The position numbers and the translations under genes were made by a program. Source: Bacteroidota bacterium (GTDB lineage: Bacteria; Bacteroidota; Ignavibacteria; Kapaibacteriales; UBA961). From it: a stretch of 54,165 bases of DNA. Each line of letters begins with the position of its first letter. The stretch's first letter is position 1. Below are positions 9,173 to 16,810 of the stretch, one piece after another. The stretch covers positions 1 through 54,165 of the forward strand of contig JADZAA010000042.1 of assembly GCA_020852855.1 (NCBI GenBank). Reading direction: 5' to 3'. The notes under the pieces were generated by a model, which searched no databases, had not been told where the DNA came from, and saw only the letters and a list, made by a program, of their open reading frames with translations.

Positions 9173-9209
9173 AATAAAGCCGAAATACATGCTGTACATC
9201 GGCTTTATT
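9173..9209 (-). terminator. Terminator downstream of the Spy-like gene
   Basis: AATAAAGCCGA (9173-9183) pairs perfectly over 11 bases with TCGGCTTTATT (9199-9209). The 15-base loop can form a small inner TACA/TGTA stem. It begins 20 bases after the stop of the minus-strand gene at 9229. The U-rich part is built into the stem, so it may work in both directions. Confidence 0.6.
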
Positions 9210-9228
9210 CGGAAATCTAAAATGCGGA

Positions 9229-9579
9229 CTATTTTTTCCGGCGCTCGGCTGCTTCTTGCATTTTCTTTAATTGCTCCGGTGTCAGCAGGGCTTTTATTTT
9301 ATTGCGTGTTTCCTCACGCAACGATTTCATTGCGTTTCTTCGGGCTTCTTTATCGGAATATGTATCTCGGTCGCGACGCGCTTGCTCTCTGGCATTGTTG
9401 AGAATAGTCCGTACCTCTTCGGTTTGACTATCGGTCAAATTCAGATGCTTTTTCATGCGCTCGATGCGTTGCTCAACATTACCCGACATATTGTTCTTTT
9501 GAGCAAATGCAGGCGACATAAAAGCTACGGTCAGCAAAGCAAATACAGCAACAGCGGCCGTTCTCAGAATATTCTTCAT
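9229..9579 (-). CDS. Small periplasmic Spy/CpxP-like protein with LTxxQ motifs
   Basis: 116 residues from ATG 9579. The signal peptide is MKNILRTAAVAVFALLTVA, cleaved after SPAFA before QKNN. The mature part is highly charged and helical with two LTxxQ-type motifs: LNLTDSQTEEVRTIL near residue 45 and LLTPEQLKKMQEAAE near the C-terminus. This arrangement is that of the Spy/CpxP/zinc-resistance family of periplasmic chaperone or stress-sensing proteins. A clean AAGGAG sits 6 bases before the ATG, which is unusual here and decides the start over an upstream in-frame ATG at 9615. Monocistronic by spacing. Specific partners are unknown. Confidence 0.82.
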   Translation of the reverse strand: MKNILRTAAVAVFALLTVAFMSPAFAQKNNMSGNVEQRIERMKKHLNLTDSQTEEVRTILNNAREQARRDRDTYSDKEARRNAMKSLREETRNKIKALLTPEQLKKMQEAAERRKK

Positions 9580-9585
9580 GATTTT

Positions 9586-9591
9586 CTCCTT
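9586..9591 (-). promoter_or_regulatory. Strong Shine-Dalgarno of the Spy-like gene
   Basis: Minus-strand AAGGAG, 6 bases before ATG 9579. Most genes in this window have no recognisable Shine-Dalgarno sequence, so this one stands out and fixes the start. Confidence 0.65.
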
Positions 9592-9819
9592 AAAAATAAA
9601 AACAATGATTACCAACCGATTTCGTATGCTTTGATAGTATTACGGCCGATTTGGTTTAAGCAGAATATTTTTTTCGATGCCGCACAATTTGTCCGTAGAT
9701 AAAACATAGCCGACAAGTCGTTGCGATACATCGAGCAGTAACGTTTCTGCTACCGGAGAAATAAAAAAATAATTCCGTATTATTCTGCAAGAATTACTGA
9801 AAATACTGCAAAGTTCACT

Positions 9820-10461
9820 CTATGGTCGGTCTGCAATCGGACGCAAAATGCGAGTTATGGCTATGGCAACGCCAAGAATAGGATTTGCGACATTCGCGGG
9901 AAACGAAGGAAAAGATTTGACCGTTGCGCGAAGTTCTGGAAATTTAGCGCCTTGTCTCCATTCGCGAGTAATAACCGAGCCGTTTACTAGAGCTGCCACA
10001 ATATCACCTTCGGTTGGTGCCGCGTCGCGAGTGGCAATTACAATATCGTCTTTGAAAATTCCGATATTTTTCATGGCAAAATCGTTCACCCTTACGGCAA
10101 AAGCTTTGTCGTTAAGCCCGTAATATGCCGCATCAACCGCAATTTGCCCTTCGGGTTGCATAAAAGCGTCTAAAGGCGTAGCGGCCTTTGTTGATATAAT
10201 TACAAGATTGCGCATGGGGGTTTGTTTTGCCGCCGACAATTCCCCTTGTTCGATAAGTGTTATGCCCCGCGACGCACCGCGAAGCGGGCGGCGAATATGC
10301 CCCTTGCGTTCCAAAGTACGCAAGAACTGCGTAGCCGCATTGGTAGAGCCGAAACCGAACTCACGGCATAATTCGTGAAGTGTCGGCGGGAAGCCGTTGT
10401 CCCCCATAAATCGGCGAATAAAATTCAGAATTTCTGCTTGTCGTTTCGTCAATTCACGCAT
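9820..10461 (-). CDS. lexA: LexA-family repressor lacking the self-cleavage residues
   Basis: 213 residues with a normal LexA layout. The N-terminal winged helix (LTKRQAEILNFIRRF, PPTLHELCREFG, recognition helix around STNAATQFLRTLERKG) is well conserved. The C-terminal peptidase-fold dimerisation domain aligns end to end with E. coli LexA. However, the catalytic serine is alanine (A129 in VNDFAMKNIGI), the catalytic lysine is threonine (T165 in SVITREW) and the Ala-Gly cleavage site is Ala-Ala (KAATPL, 93-94). It should therefore bind DNA and dimerise but not cleave itself after RecA activation. Non-cleavable LexA homologues with non-SOS roles are known in cyanobacteria. Divergent neighbours are absent; the VWA gene lies upstream on the same strand, 93 bases away. 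Confidence 0.9.
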   Translation of the reverse strand: MRELTKRQAEILNFIRRFMGDNGFPPTLHELCREFGFGSTNAATQFLRTLERKGHIRRPLRGASRGITLIEQGELSAAKQTPMRNLVIISTKAATPLDAFMQPEGQIAVDAAYYGLNDKAFAVRVNDFAMKNIGIFKDDIVIATRDAAPTEGDIVAALVNGSVITREWRQGAKFPELRATVKSFPSFPANVANPILGVAIAITRILRPIADRP

Positions 10462-10554
10462 AGATTTTGTTTCTTTTATTTTTTAATTATTTCTCGTGCA
10501 TGAAAAGTATACGAATAATTGTATTGCGATAATCTTCATTGCAATAAATACAAA

Positions 10555-12117
10555 CTACCGTTTCGCATCGTTGCGAGGTGTGCGCCGCCTTTTACGATGC
10601 TGTTTCCAAAGAATATAAGCGCGTTTGATACGCCGAATAATCCAGCGTAACAATTGTGAAAGTTTTAAGCGTTTCAGTCCTCCCGATGCACTTTTGCCTA
10701 ATAATTTGACTATGCCGCGCCTATCCTCCTCCGAGATATCAATAGAGGCCGACAGACCGTCTACGGCTTGCTTTAATATTTTTTCTAATAATTCTTTTAA
10801 TTCTTTGGCCTGCGCGGATAATTCCGCATCATTAACAGCCCGGTGTTCCAACAGCACGTCGAGATGTTCTTCCAATGTAGCAGCGCGTTTGGCATATTCA
10901 ATCGTAGGTTCATTGCGCATAACTTCCAATATTTCGGCCGTCAACTCTTTTAATTCTTCCAGACGTTCGCCCTGAATCGAGAATAATTTTTCCGGTTCTA
11001 TATCTTCAATGGCAATAAAAATATCTGAGAGCGACTCTATTTCCCTACCGTATGTTTCTCCGAGTTTTTTTGCGAGTTTCTCGGTTTCTTGTGCAAGATA
11101 CGAAGCATTATATTTCAGTTCGCTTTGCAATGCCGAGCGCCGGCTTTCGGTTTTCAGCGAATGAAGTTGCCGTTCTATGTCGCGAACGCGCTCCTGCATG
11201 GCACGCAACGTTTTTGTTTCTTCGTTATTTCCGCTGCTAATATAATCACGTAAAAAATTAGGACTTGGCGAAATAGATGCATCGCCTATTTTTACGGTAT
11301 TTATGCGAATATTTTCTCCTAACATTCCGTGAATTTTTTCAATATTTATATGTGCTGCGCCGTCGGTTATGACCAATATCTCCGCTTCTGCCATGTGGGC
11401 GTATGCCCGAATATCGTTGATTGCCGTTTCCAATGCTTTTTCAAGAGCCGTACCACGCCCCAAAGCGTCGAGACGCATCATATTTCCGATTAATTCGCGA
11501 TAGCTGCCTATGTCGTTTGCTATATGCAAAGAACCTATTTCATGGTCGAATGTGCGAAAAAACACAACGCCGAGTTCGCGTGCATTGCGCCGCAGAAAAA
11601 AATATGCTATCGCCTTTGCCAAATGTATGCGATAATGCTCTTGCATAGAGCGCGACGAATCAAACAAGATATAAACCTTTTGTTTGCGACTGTCGGGCGC
11701 GAAATTGCTTGATTCCGACGAATAGCGATAGTTATTCGGTGCTTTAGGCTTGGGCATCCACAAAGAACGCTCTGCAAGGCGCTGGTAGAATACCTCGTCA
11801 GGCAATAAAAATTGATGCGGATAAATGCGGGCAATGTCACGGTAGCTGTCTATCAAATACGCCTCGTATTCCTCGGCTGCCGGCAGATGCGGAATAATTT
11901 CTTTCTCGTTTTTTTGCTTAGGTGCGTTTTCGTCGGGCAACAGCCAAAGTACAGGCGCAAGACGTTCGGTAAGCGAATGTTCGCCGTCTTCGAGAACACG
12001 TGCAATCTCATAGACAAGAGAAAATTCGTCGGGCAATTTCTTCTCTGCACCGTCAAAGAAGCCGAACTCCTCCATGCGAGTAAAGAAATCCGATTCACTG
12101 GCAAGTAAATGCGGCAT
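10555..12117 (-). CDS. VWA-domain protein with long C-terminal coiled coil
   Basis: 520 cytoplasmic residues, no signal peptide. A helical N-terminal domain (1-145) precedes a VWA domain with an intact MIDAS site: DSSRS at 153-157, a central threonine in GRGTALEKAL and ITDGAA near residue 246. From about 300 to 470 the sequence is strongly charged and helical (repeated ELKEL/EEHLDVLLEH segments), a probable coiled coil. The C-terminus is very basic (RRIKRAYILWKQHRKRRR), possibly binding nucleic acid or ribosomes. The layout resembles VWA partners of MoxR-type AAA+ ATPases (CoxE-like), but no such ATPase is in the window. Divergent from the recombinase-like gene at 12386. Confidence 0.8.
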   Translation of the reverse strand: MPHLLASESDFFTRMEEFGFFDGAEKKLPDEFSLVYEIARVLEDGEHSLTERLAPVLWLLPDENAPKQKNEKEIIPHLPAAEEYEAYLIDSYRDIARIYPHQFLLPDEVFYQRLAERSLWMPKPKAPNNYRYSSESSNFAPDSRKQKVYILFDSSRSMQEHYRIHLAKAIAYFFLRRNARELGVVFFRTFDHEIGSLHIANDIGSYRELIGNMMRLDALGRGTALEKALETAINDIRAYAHMAEAEILVITDGAAHINIEKIHGMLGENIRINTVKIGDASISPSPNFLRDYISSGNNEETKTLRAMQERVRDIERQLHSLKTESRRSALQSELKYNASYLAQETEKLAKKLGETYGREIESLSDIFIAIEDIEPEKLFSIQGERLEELKELTAEILEVMRNEPTIEYAKRAATLEEHLDVLLEHRAVNDAELSAQAKELKELLEKILKQAVDGLSASIDISEEDRRGIVKLLGKSASGGLKRLKLSQLLRWIIRRIKRAYILWKQHRKRRRTPRNDAKR

Positions 12118-12165
12118 GGAATATCCCCTTTCGATTATACTGCGTTTGCGTCTGTTTGCAATTTA

Positions 12166-12215
12166 CGAAAACATTTTCGCTTCATATATCAAGCGGTAAA
12201 TTTTACGTCCGTAAA
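12166..12215. promoter_or_regulatory. Two short palindromes in the divergent VWA/recombinase intergenic region
   Basis: CGAAAA-CA-TTTTCG at 12166-12179 and TTTACG-TC-CGTAAA at 12202-12215 are perfect inverted repeats with 6-base arms. They lie in the 268-base divergent spacer and could be operator half-sites. Short palindromes of this kind also occur by chance. Confidence 0.25.
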
Positions 12216-12319
12216 TGATTTTCTCACAGGCACTGCCTGCAAATCGCGTTTTGCAATGCCCGCCCGGAACGAAGGCCTGACGTAACCGAGCGATTGCACC
12301 CGAAATCCCGCCAAAACGG

Positions 12320-12327
12320 TATCTTTG
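12320..12327 (+). promoter_or_regulatory. TAnnTTTG -7 type box before the recombinase-like gene
   Basis: TATCTTTG matches the Bacteroidota -7 consensus and is 58 bases upstream of ATG 12386. A TTG at 12294-12296 is 23 bases upstream, slightly farther than the usual -33 spacing. Confidence 0.35.
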
Positions 12328-12385
12328 CGTTAGAATCTCTACTCTTTAGCCGTATTCCGTGCAATTTTACCGTTAGCGAACTGCG

Positions 12386-13387
12386 ATGACAGACGACGAT
12401 TTCAAGCCGACACGCATGAAACTTGCTACAATTACGGGGTTTATCGAGAAATTTATTGCCGAAAGCACCGATAAAAGCAAAGAAACGCGCGGTACATACC
12501 GAAGAGCATTAAGAGAATTTACGGTTTTCTTTTCTCGCGACCGCTTATTTATGTTCCGAACGCGCGACGTGTTGCGCTATCGCGATTATCTCTCTCGCGT
12601 CAAAGAGTTACGGGAAATTTCCATATCTACGTATATGACTGCGTTGCGGCGTTTTTGCCAATATTTGGCAGATACGGGCGTTATAGAAAGTAACCCGGCC
12701 AAACTTGTAACGGGCGGCCGTCGGCCGAAGTCGCATAGTCGCACGTTTCTTACATTGCAGGAAGTAGACGCTTTGCTGAACAGCATCGAAACCGATTCGG
12801 TTGCAGGCTTGCGCGACCGCGCCATTATCTACGTGATGTTAGGTTGCGCTTGCTCAGAATTGGAAATAAGTCATGCCGATGCAGGCGACCTAAAAAAAAC
12901 GGGCGACACTTGGACGCTTTATGTGCAGGGCAAGGGAAAAACCGTAAAAGACGAGCCGGTTGAAGTTCCTGAGGCGGCGGCTGTTGCCATAGAATTATAT
13001 CATAAATCGCTCGATGTGGAAATAACGCCGTCTTGGCCGCTGTTTGCCAGCCGCAGCAATCGCACATTAAACCGCCGCATGAGCATACGCGGTATTCGCG
13101 AATCAATTTCGCAAAGATTGAAATCAAGTAATGTAAAACGAGGGCGCGATTTGAAACTAACGCCTTTTTCATTGCGCCATACAGCCGGAATTTTAATGGC
13201 GGAAGCGGGATATTCCGTAGAAGACGTAATGAAGCGTATGAGAATAGAATGGCGGCCTACGGCACAACTCTATTTCAAGCAAAAGGGCGCACTCCGTAGC
13301 GAAAAAACGCCAGAATCGGCCGCGCTTATAGATATAAAGCCGCAAATATCCGACATTCAAAACAGCGCGAGCAAAGCCGACAAATAA
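12386..13387 (+). CDS. Tyrosine recombinase-like protein with a degenerate active site
   Basis: 333 residues with the XerC/D two-domain layout: N-terminal SAM-like core-binding domain (about 15-110: TYRRALREFTVFF, ISTYMTALRRFCQYL) and C-terminal catalytic fold (about 120-305). Aligned to XerC the lysine region (GKGK, 182-185), the second arginine (SLRHT, R264) and the nucleophile tyrosine (QLYF, Y296) are kept. The first arginine is alanine (GCACSEL, A155), the first histidine is phenylalanine (TPFSLRH, F261) and the second His/Trp position is isoleucine (I287), although a tryptophan lies two residues on (W289). Three of six catalytic residues are lost, so a DNA-binding role without recombination, or weak activity, is likely. 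No attachment site or mobile element surrounds it. Confidence 0.82.
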   Translation: MTDDDFKPTRMKLATITGFIEKFIAESTDKSKETRGTYRRALREFTVFFSRDRLFMFRTRDVLRYRDYLSRVKELREISISTYMTALRRFCQYLADTGVIESNPAKLVTGGRRPKSHSRTFLTLQEVDALLNSIETDSVAGLRDRAIIYVMLGCACSELEISHADAGDLKKTGDTWTLYVQGKGKTVKDEPVEVPEAAAVAIELYHKSLDVEITPSWPLFASRSNRTLNRRMSIRGIRESISQRLKSSNVKRGRDLKLTPFSLRHTAGILMAEAGYSVEDVMKRMRIEWRPTAQLYFKQKGALRSEKTPESAALIDIKPQISDIQNSASKADK

Positions 13388-13522
13388 ATCGTAATTTTTC
13401 TATGGCTTGTAACTGAACATCGCTTTCGAAGATTATCTTCTTAAAATAAGCTGTGCATATTTCTAAAAAACCGACAACTTTACGCAAATAGTCCGCAGGT
13501 AGTTGAACCAAGAAATGAAATT

Positions 13523-14410
13523 ATGAATATAAACCGACATAATAATGCGATCTCGTCGGTAGCCGTTTGCGGTGCCGGCTCTATGGGGCGCGGCATAGCA
13601 TTAGCCGCACTTACATCGGGCTTCCGCGTTGTATTATATGAATTGCAATCGAAAACACTTCATCAAGCAACGGAATACATAGGCGAACAATTAAGAAAAA
13701 GCATTGCGAAAGGGCGAATATCTCATGACGAGGCAAAAAATGCTCTAGGCAGGCTTTGTGCAACCGAAAAAATAGCCGATGCGGTTGGTTGCGAAATTAT
13801 TATCGAGGCAATTATAGAGGATATTGCCGCCAAAGAAGATTTGTTTCAGGAAATCGAGGAAAGCGGCATAAGCGAAACTGTCATTTTAGCCACAAATACA
13901 TCGTCGTTGCCGGTAAGCCTGCTCGGTGCGAAACGTAAATCGCCACAACGTTTCATAGGGCTTCATTTTTTTAATCCTGCAAATATAATGAAACTTGTGG
14001 AGGTGGTTCGCGGTGCCCGCACCGATGAAGAAACCACGCAACATGCCGCCGAATTTGCACGGGCATTGGGCAAAACTCCTGCAATAGTACGCGATGTTCC
14101 GGGTTTTATAGTCAATCGAACGGCACGAAATTACTACAACGAGGCTATGCGTATAGCAGTCGAAGGTGCTGCCCAACCCGAGCAGATTGACCGAATTATG
14201 AAAGCGGCCGGCTTTAAAATGGGGCCGTTCGAGCTTATGGACTTAATCGGGAATGACGTAAATCTGGAAGTTACCAAATCCGTTTGGGAACAATACTTCA
14301 AAGAGCCGCGATTTGCACCGTCAATAATGCAACAAGAGGCCGTCGACGCGGGAAATTACGGCCGCAAAACCGGCCGCGGATTTTATCAGTATTCGCCCGA
14401 CGGACAATAA
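13523..14410 (+). CDS. 3-hydroxyacyl-CoA (3-hydroxybutyryl-CoA) dehydrogenase
   Basis: NAD(P)-dependent oxidation of 3-hydroxyacyl-CoA or the reverse reduction, in beta-oxidation or butyrate-type metabolism. The N-terminal Rossmann motif is AVCGAGSMGRGIALAAL. The catalytic region is FIGLHFFNPANIMKLVEVV with the active-site histidine, followed by PGFIVNRTARNYYNEA and the C-terminal dimerisation domain with GFKMGPFELMDLIGNDVN. At 295 residues it is a stand-alone enzyme. The acyl-CoA dehydrogenase at 28287 could act in the same pathway, but no thiolase or crotonase is in the window. Its stop codon abuts the GTG start of the OmpA gene. Confidence 0.94.
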   Translation: MNINRHNNAISSVAVCGAGSMGRGIALAALTSGFRVVLYELQSKTLHQATEYIGEQLRKSIAKGRISHDEAKNALGRLCATEKIADAVGCEIIIEAIIEDIAAKEDLFQEIEESGISETVILATNTSSLPVSLLGAKRKSPQRFIGLHFFNPANIMKLVEVVRGARTDEETTQHAAEFARALGKTPAIVRDVPGFIVNRTARNYYNEAMRIAVEGAAQPEQIDRIMKAAGFKMGPFELMDLIGNDVNLEVTKSVWEQYFKEPRFAPSIMQQEAVDAGNYGRKTGRGFYQYSPDGQ

Positions 14411-16054
14411 GTGTTTGCCCGAATTACAATAATAATATCGCTTTTTGCCGCTGTTCCGAGTATTCTGCAAGGAAAACCCGCCGACTCTCTGTATCGCGTC
14501 TACGAAAAGCAACAATTTTACCCGAACGGAAAACTCGAAATAGCCGCTCTCGGTTTTGCTACAAAATACTTTGGCGAATATACGGACAAACATATCGGGC
14601 TTTCCGCCGGTATTATGACGCGCTATATGTTGCCTTTTCTACCGGAAATCGGATTAGGCGTTCGACTGACAAGCGGCAGATTGGAATATGAAAGACGCTA
14701 CAAGGCACGCTTCGGCCCGGATTTCCTGCGCCAATTTCCCACGGCCGATTTTCCGGACGCTATGGTTCGCGGTACGATGCGCTACACCATGTTCAGTGCG
14801 TTCGAGCCTGCTCTTTTCATCAATTTCTTCCCGCGCTCTTCCGTTAATTATTATATTTTTGCCGGATATAGCACAATGATGTATTATCCGCAAGATATTG
14901 ACGAAGACCCGATTGACGATGGCGGAATATTGAAGCATTATCCGGATTATCACGACATAGACCGGCTTTCCTTGCATTGGGTAGGCGGTGTAGGTTTCGA
15001 CGTTTTTCTCTCGCGGCGGCTTGCATTGGGTATGCAATGCGCGTTCCGATATGTTCGCACCGATTTGCTGGACGGTTACGCGCAAATAGACGGAAACGGG
15101 ATGCCTACAAATACCGATAATTTTGCCGAAGCAGGCGTAAAACTCAGTTATTACGCATTTGAACGTTCGGATAGTGACGGCGACGGAGTTGGCGATGAAG
15201 ATGAAAATAAATACGGCACGAATCCTTACAGCGCGGATACCGACGGCGACGGGGTAAGCGATTACGATGAAATATCGTTCTACAGATCCAACCCTTTGAA
15301 ACTTGACTCGGACAACGACGGAGTAAGCGATTACGATGAGGTTACACTCTATAATACAAACCCTAATCTTGCGGATACGGACGGCGACGGAATTGGCGAC
15401 TATGACGAAATTTCGCTGCACAAAACAAATCCCCGGTTGCCGGACAGCGACGACGACGGAATTGGCGACCGCGACGAAATTGCACGCGGCACAAACCCGA
15501 TGAATGCAGATACAGATGGCGACGACGTTCCCGACGGGCAGGATAAATGTCCGCTGAACGCAGGAATGACAGAATTTCACGGCTGTTCGGCACCCGTCAG
15601 AAACGATATAGTAGTAGTTCGCGACACAATTCATATATCGCGTAGCGACACCGTTTACATTACACAAATTGAAACTTCGTTGCCGAAAGAAACGGTAACT
15701 ATTCACAAGGGACAATCATTTACGGTTTACGGCATAAATTTCCGAAGCGGAAGCGCGGTAATTGAACCGGACTCCTACCCTATTCTCGATACCGTTGCCG
15801 TTTGGTTGCGTCAAAACTCCGAAATAATAACGGAAGTACGCGGGCATACCGATTCCATCGGATCCGTAAATTCCAACAAAACGCTTTCCCAAGAACGCGC
15901 CGCGGCAGTAATCGAATATCTTGTGGACAAAGGAATTGAACGGTTGCGGCTTTCGGCGGCGGGCTACGGGGAAAATATGCCTATAGGCGACAATGGAACG
16001 CCGGAAGGACGCGCTTTGAACCGTCGAATAGAATTTTTCGTGAAAAACAAGTGA
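14411..16054 (+). CDS. OmpA-family outer-membrane protein with thrombospondin type-3 repeats
   Basis: 547 residues from GTG 14411, immediately after the preceding stop codon. A signal peptide (about 1-20, IIISLFAAVPSILQG) leads into a region of about 230 residues rich in aromatic and alternating residues, likely an outer-membrane beta-barrel. Residues 254-385 hold six Ca2+-binding TSP3 units (D-x-D-x-D-G pattern). The C-terminal OmpA-like domain (about 435-547) contains ITEVRGHTDSIGS and ALNRRIEFFV, which bind peptidoglycan. This is a common FCB architecture: barrel, calcium-stiffened linker and wall anchor. The absence of any gap to the dehydrogenase implies translational coupling, though the functions are unrelated. 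Confidence 0.9.
   Translation: MFARITIIISLFAAVPSILQGKPADSLYRVYEKQQFYPNGKLEIAALGFATKYFGEYTDKHIGLSAGIMTRYMLPFLPEIGLGVRLTSGRLEYERRYKARFGPDFLRQFPTADFPDAMVRGTMRYTMFSAFEPALFINFFPRSSVNYYIFAGYSTMMYYPQDIDEDPIDDGGILKHYPDYHDIDRLSLHWVGGVGFDVFLSRRLALGMQCAFRYVRTDLLDGYAQIDGNGMPTNTDNFAEAGVKLSYYAFERSDSDGDGVGDEDENKYGTNPYSADTDGDGVSDYDEISFYRSNPLKLDSDNDGVSDYDEVTLYNTNPNLADTDGDGIGDYDEISLHKTNPRLPDSDDDGIGDRDEIARGTNPMNADTDGDDVPDGQDKCPLNAGMTEFHGCSAPVRNDIVVVRDTIHISRSDTVYITQIETSLPKETVTIHKGQSFTVYGINFRSGSAVIEPDSYPILDTVAVWLRQNSEIITEVRGHTDSIGSVNSNKTLSQERAAAVIEYLVDKGIERLRLSAAGYGENMPIGDNGTPEGRALNRRIEFFVKNK
15170..15565 (+). repeat. In-frame TSP type-3 repeat region
   Basis: Six tandem units of 22-23 codons (about 69 bases), each beginning D(S/T)D(G/N/D)DG and most ending in TNP or SNP. 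The DNA is repetitive because GAC/GGC/GAT codons recur. The last unit is shortened and ends with CPLNAG. Confidence 0.85.
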
Positions 16055-16168
16055 CATCTTGATTTATCCGATATTTACTGCTGTTTTCGAGATGTTTTTG
16101 GTATTATTGCGTAACAATTTCTCTCTTTAACAGCCATTATCATATAAAAACGGAACCGAACATTTGCG

Positions 16169-16810
16169 ATGCAAAAACGAACCAATAACGTCTTGATATT
16201 GACAGCTTACGGCTCGGAAGACATGGAAACGGTGATAACTGTGGATATACTTAGGCGCGCCGGACTTTCGGTTACGCTTGCCGGAGAATCGCAAATAGTA
16301 ACATGCTCGCGAGGCGTTAAAATTATTCCCGACGTACTGATTGACGATATACTCGAAGAGGAGATTTTTGATGCCGTAGTTTTGCCCGGCGGCTCGCGAG
16401 GCGTAGAAAGTTTGGCAGAAAACCCGCAAGTTGAGCGATTGACACGCATCAACTTTAGTCGTGGTGCGCTAATATGTGCAATATGCGCCGCCCCAACCAT
16501 TTTGGCTCGGTTCGGCTTGTTGCAGGATTTGCCGGACATAACAATAACTTCACACCCGTCGGTTGCGTCAATTTTGCGGCAAACTACTTCGGCAATATAC
16601 ACGGAGTACAACGTAGTTCATAGCGGAAACATCATAACATCTCGCAGTGCGGGAACGTCCATAGAATTTGCATTGGCAATAGTACAAGCTCTTGAAGGCA
16701 AACAAAAAGCCGAAAAAACCGCCGGCGACATTATGTTTTCCGGATTTACGACAACAATACAGGGTTTCGAAAAAACCGATAACAGCTTACCGGACGGAAA
16801 CGATGAATAA
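16169..16810 (+). CDS. DJ-1/PfpI family protein
   Basis: 213 residues with the flavodoxin-like DJ-1 fold. The conserved glutamate (GSEDMET near residue 18) and the nucleophile-elbow cysteine (LICAICAAP near residue 108) are present, as is VVLPGG near residue 72. Proteins of this type act as glyoxalase/deglycase-like or oxidative-stress proteins; the exact reaction cannot be read. The C-terminal 20-25 residues form a polar tail beyond the fold. Its stop overlaps the nadK start (ATGAATAA at 16803-16810), so the two genes are translationally coupled. Confidence 0.9.
   Translation: MQKRTNNVLILTAYGSEDMETVITVDILRRAGLSVTLAGESQIVTCSRGVKIIPDVLIDDILEEEIFDAVVLPGGSRGVESLAENPQVERLTRINFSRGALICAICAAPTILARFGLLQDLPDITITSHPSVASILRQTTSAIYTEYNVVHSGNIITSRSAGTSIEFALAIVQALEGKQKAEKTAGDIMFSGFTTTIQGFEKTDNSLPDGNDE

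Noticed and set aside
10521..10545. ATTGC...GCAAT inverted repeat upstream of lexA as a LexA operator
   Set aside because: Five-base arms 13 bases apart are too weak, and no second copy was found at other promoters in the window.
12118..13387. Recombinase-like gene considered as an integrase of a genomic island
   Set aside because: No tRNA, direct repeats, phage or plasmid genes are nearby and the catalytic residues are degenerate.
15170..15565. Regular 69-base repeats considered as a CRISPR-like array
   Set aside because: The repeats are in frame, encode TSP3 calcium-binding units and have no conserved repeat/unique spacer pattern.
14654..15715. 353-codon minus-strand open frame opposite the OmpA/TSP3 gene
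   Set aside because: It mirrors the repetitive Asp-rich codons of the TSP3 region and is an antisense shadow; the plus-strand gene has signal peptide and domains.
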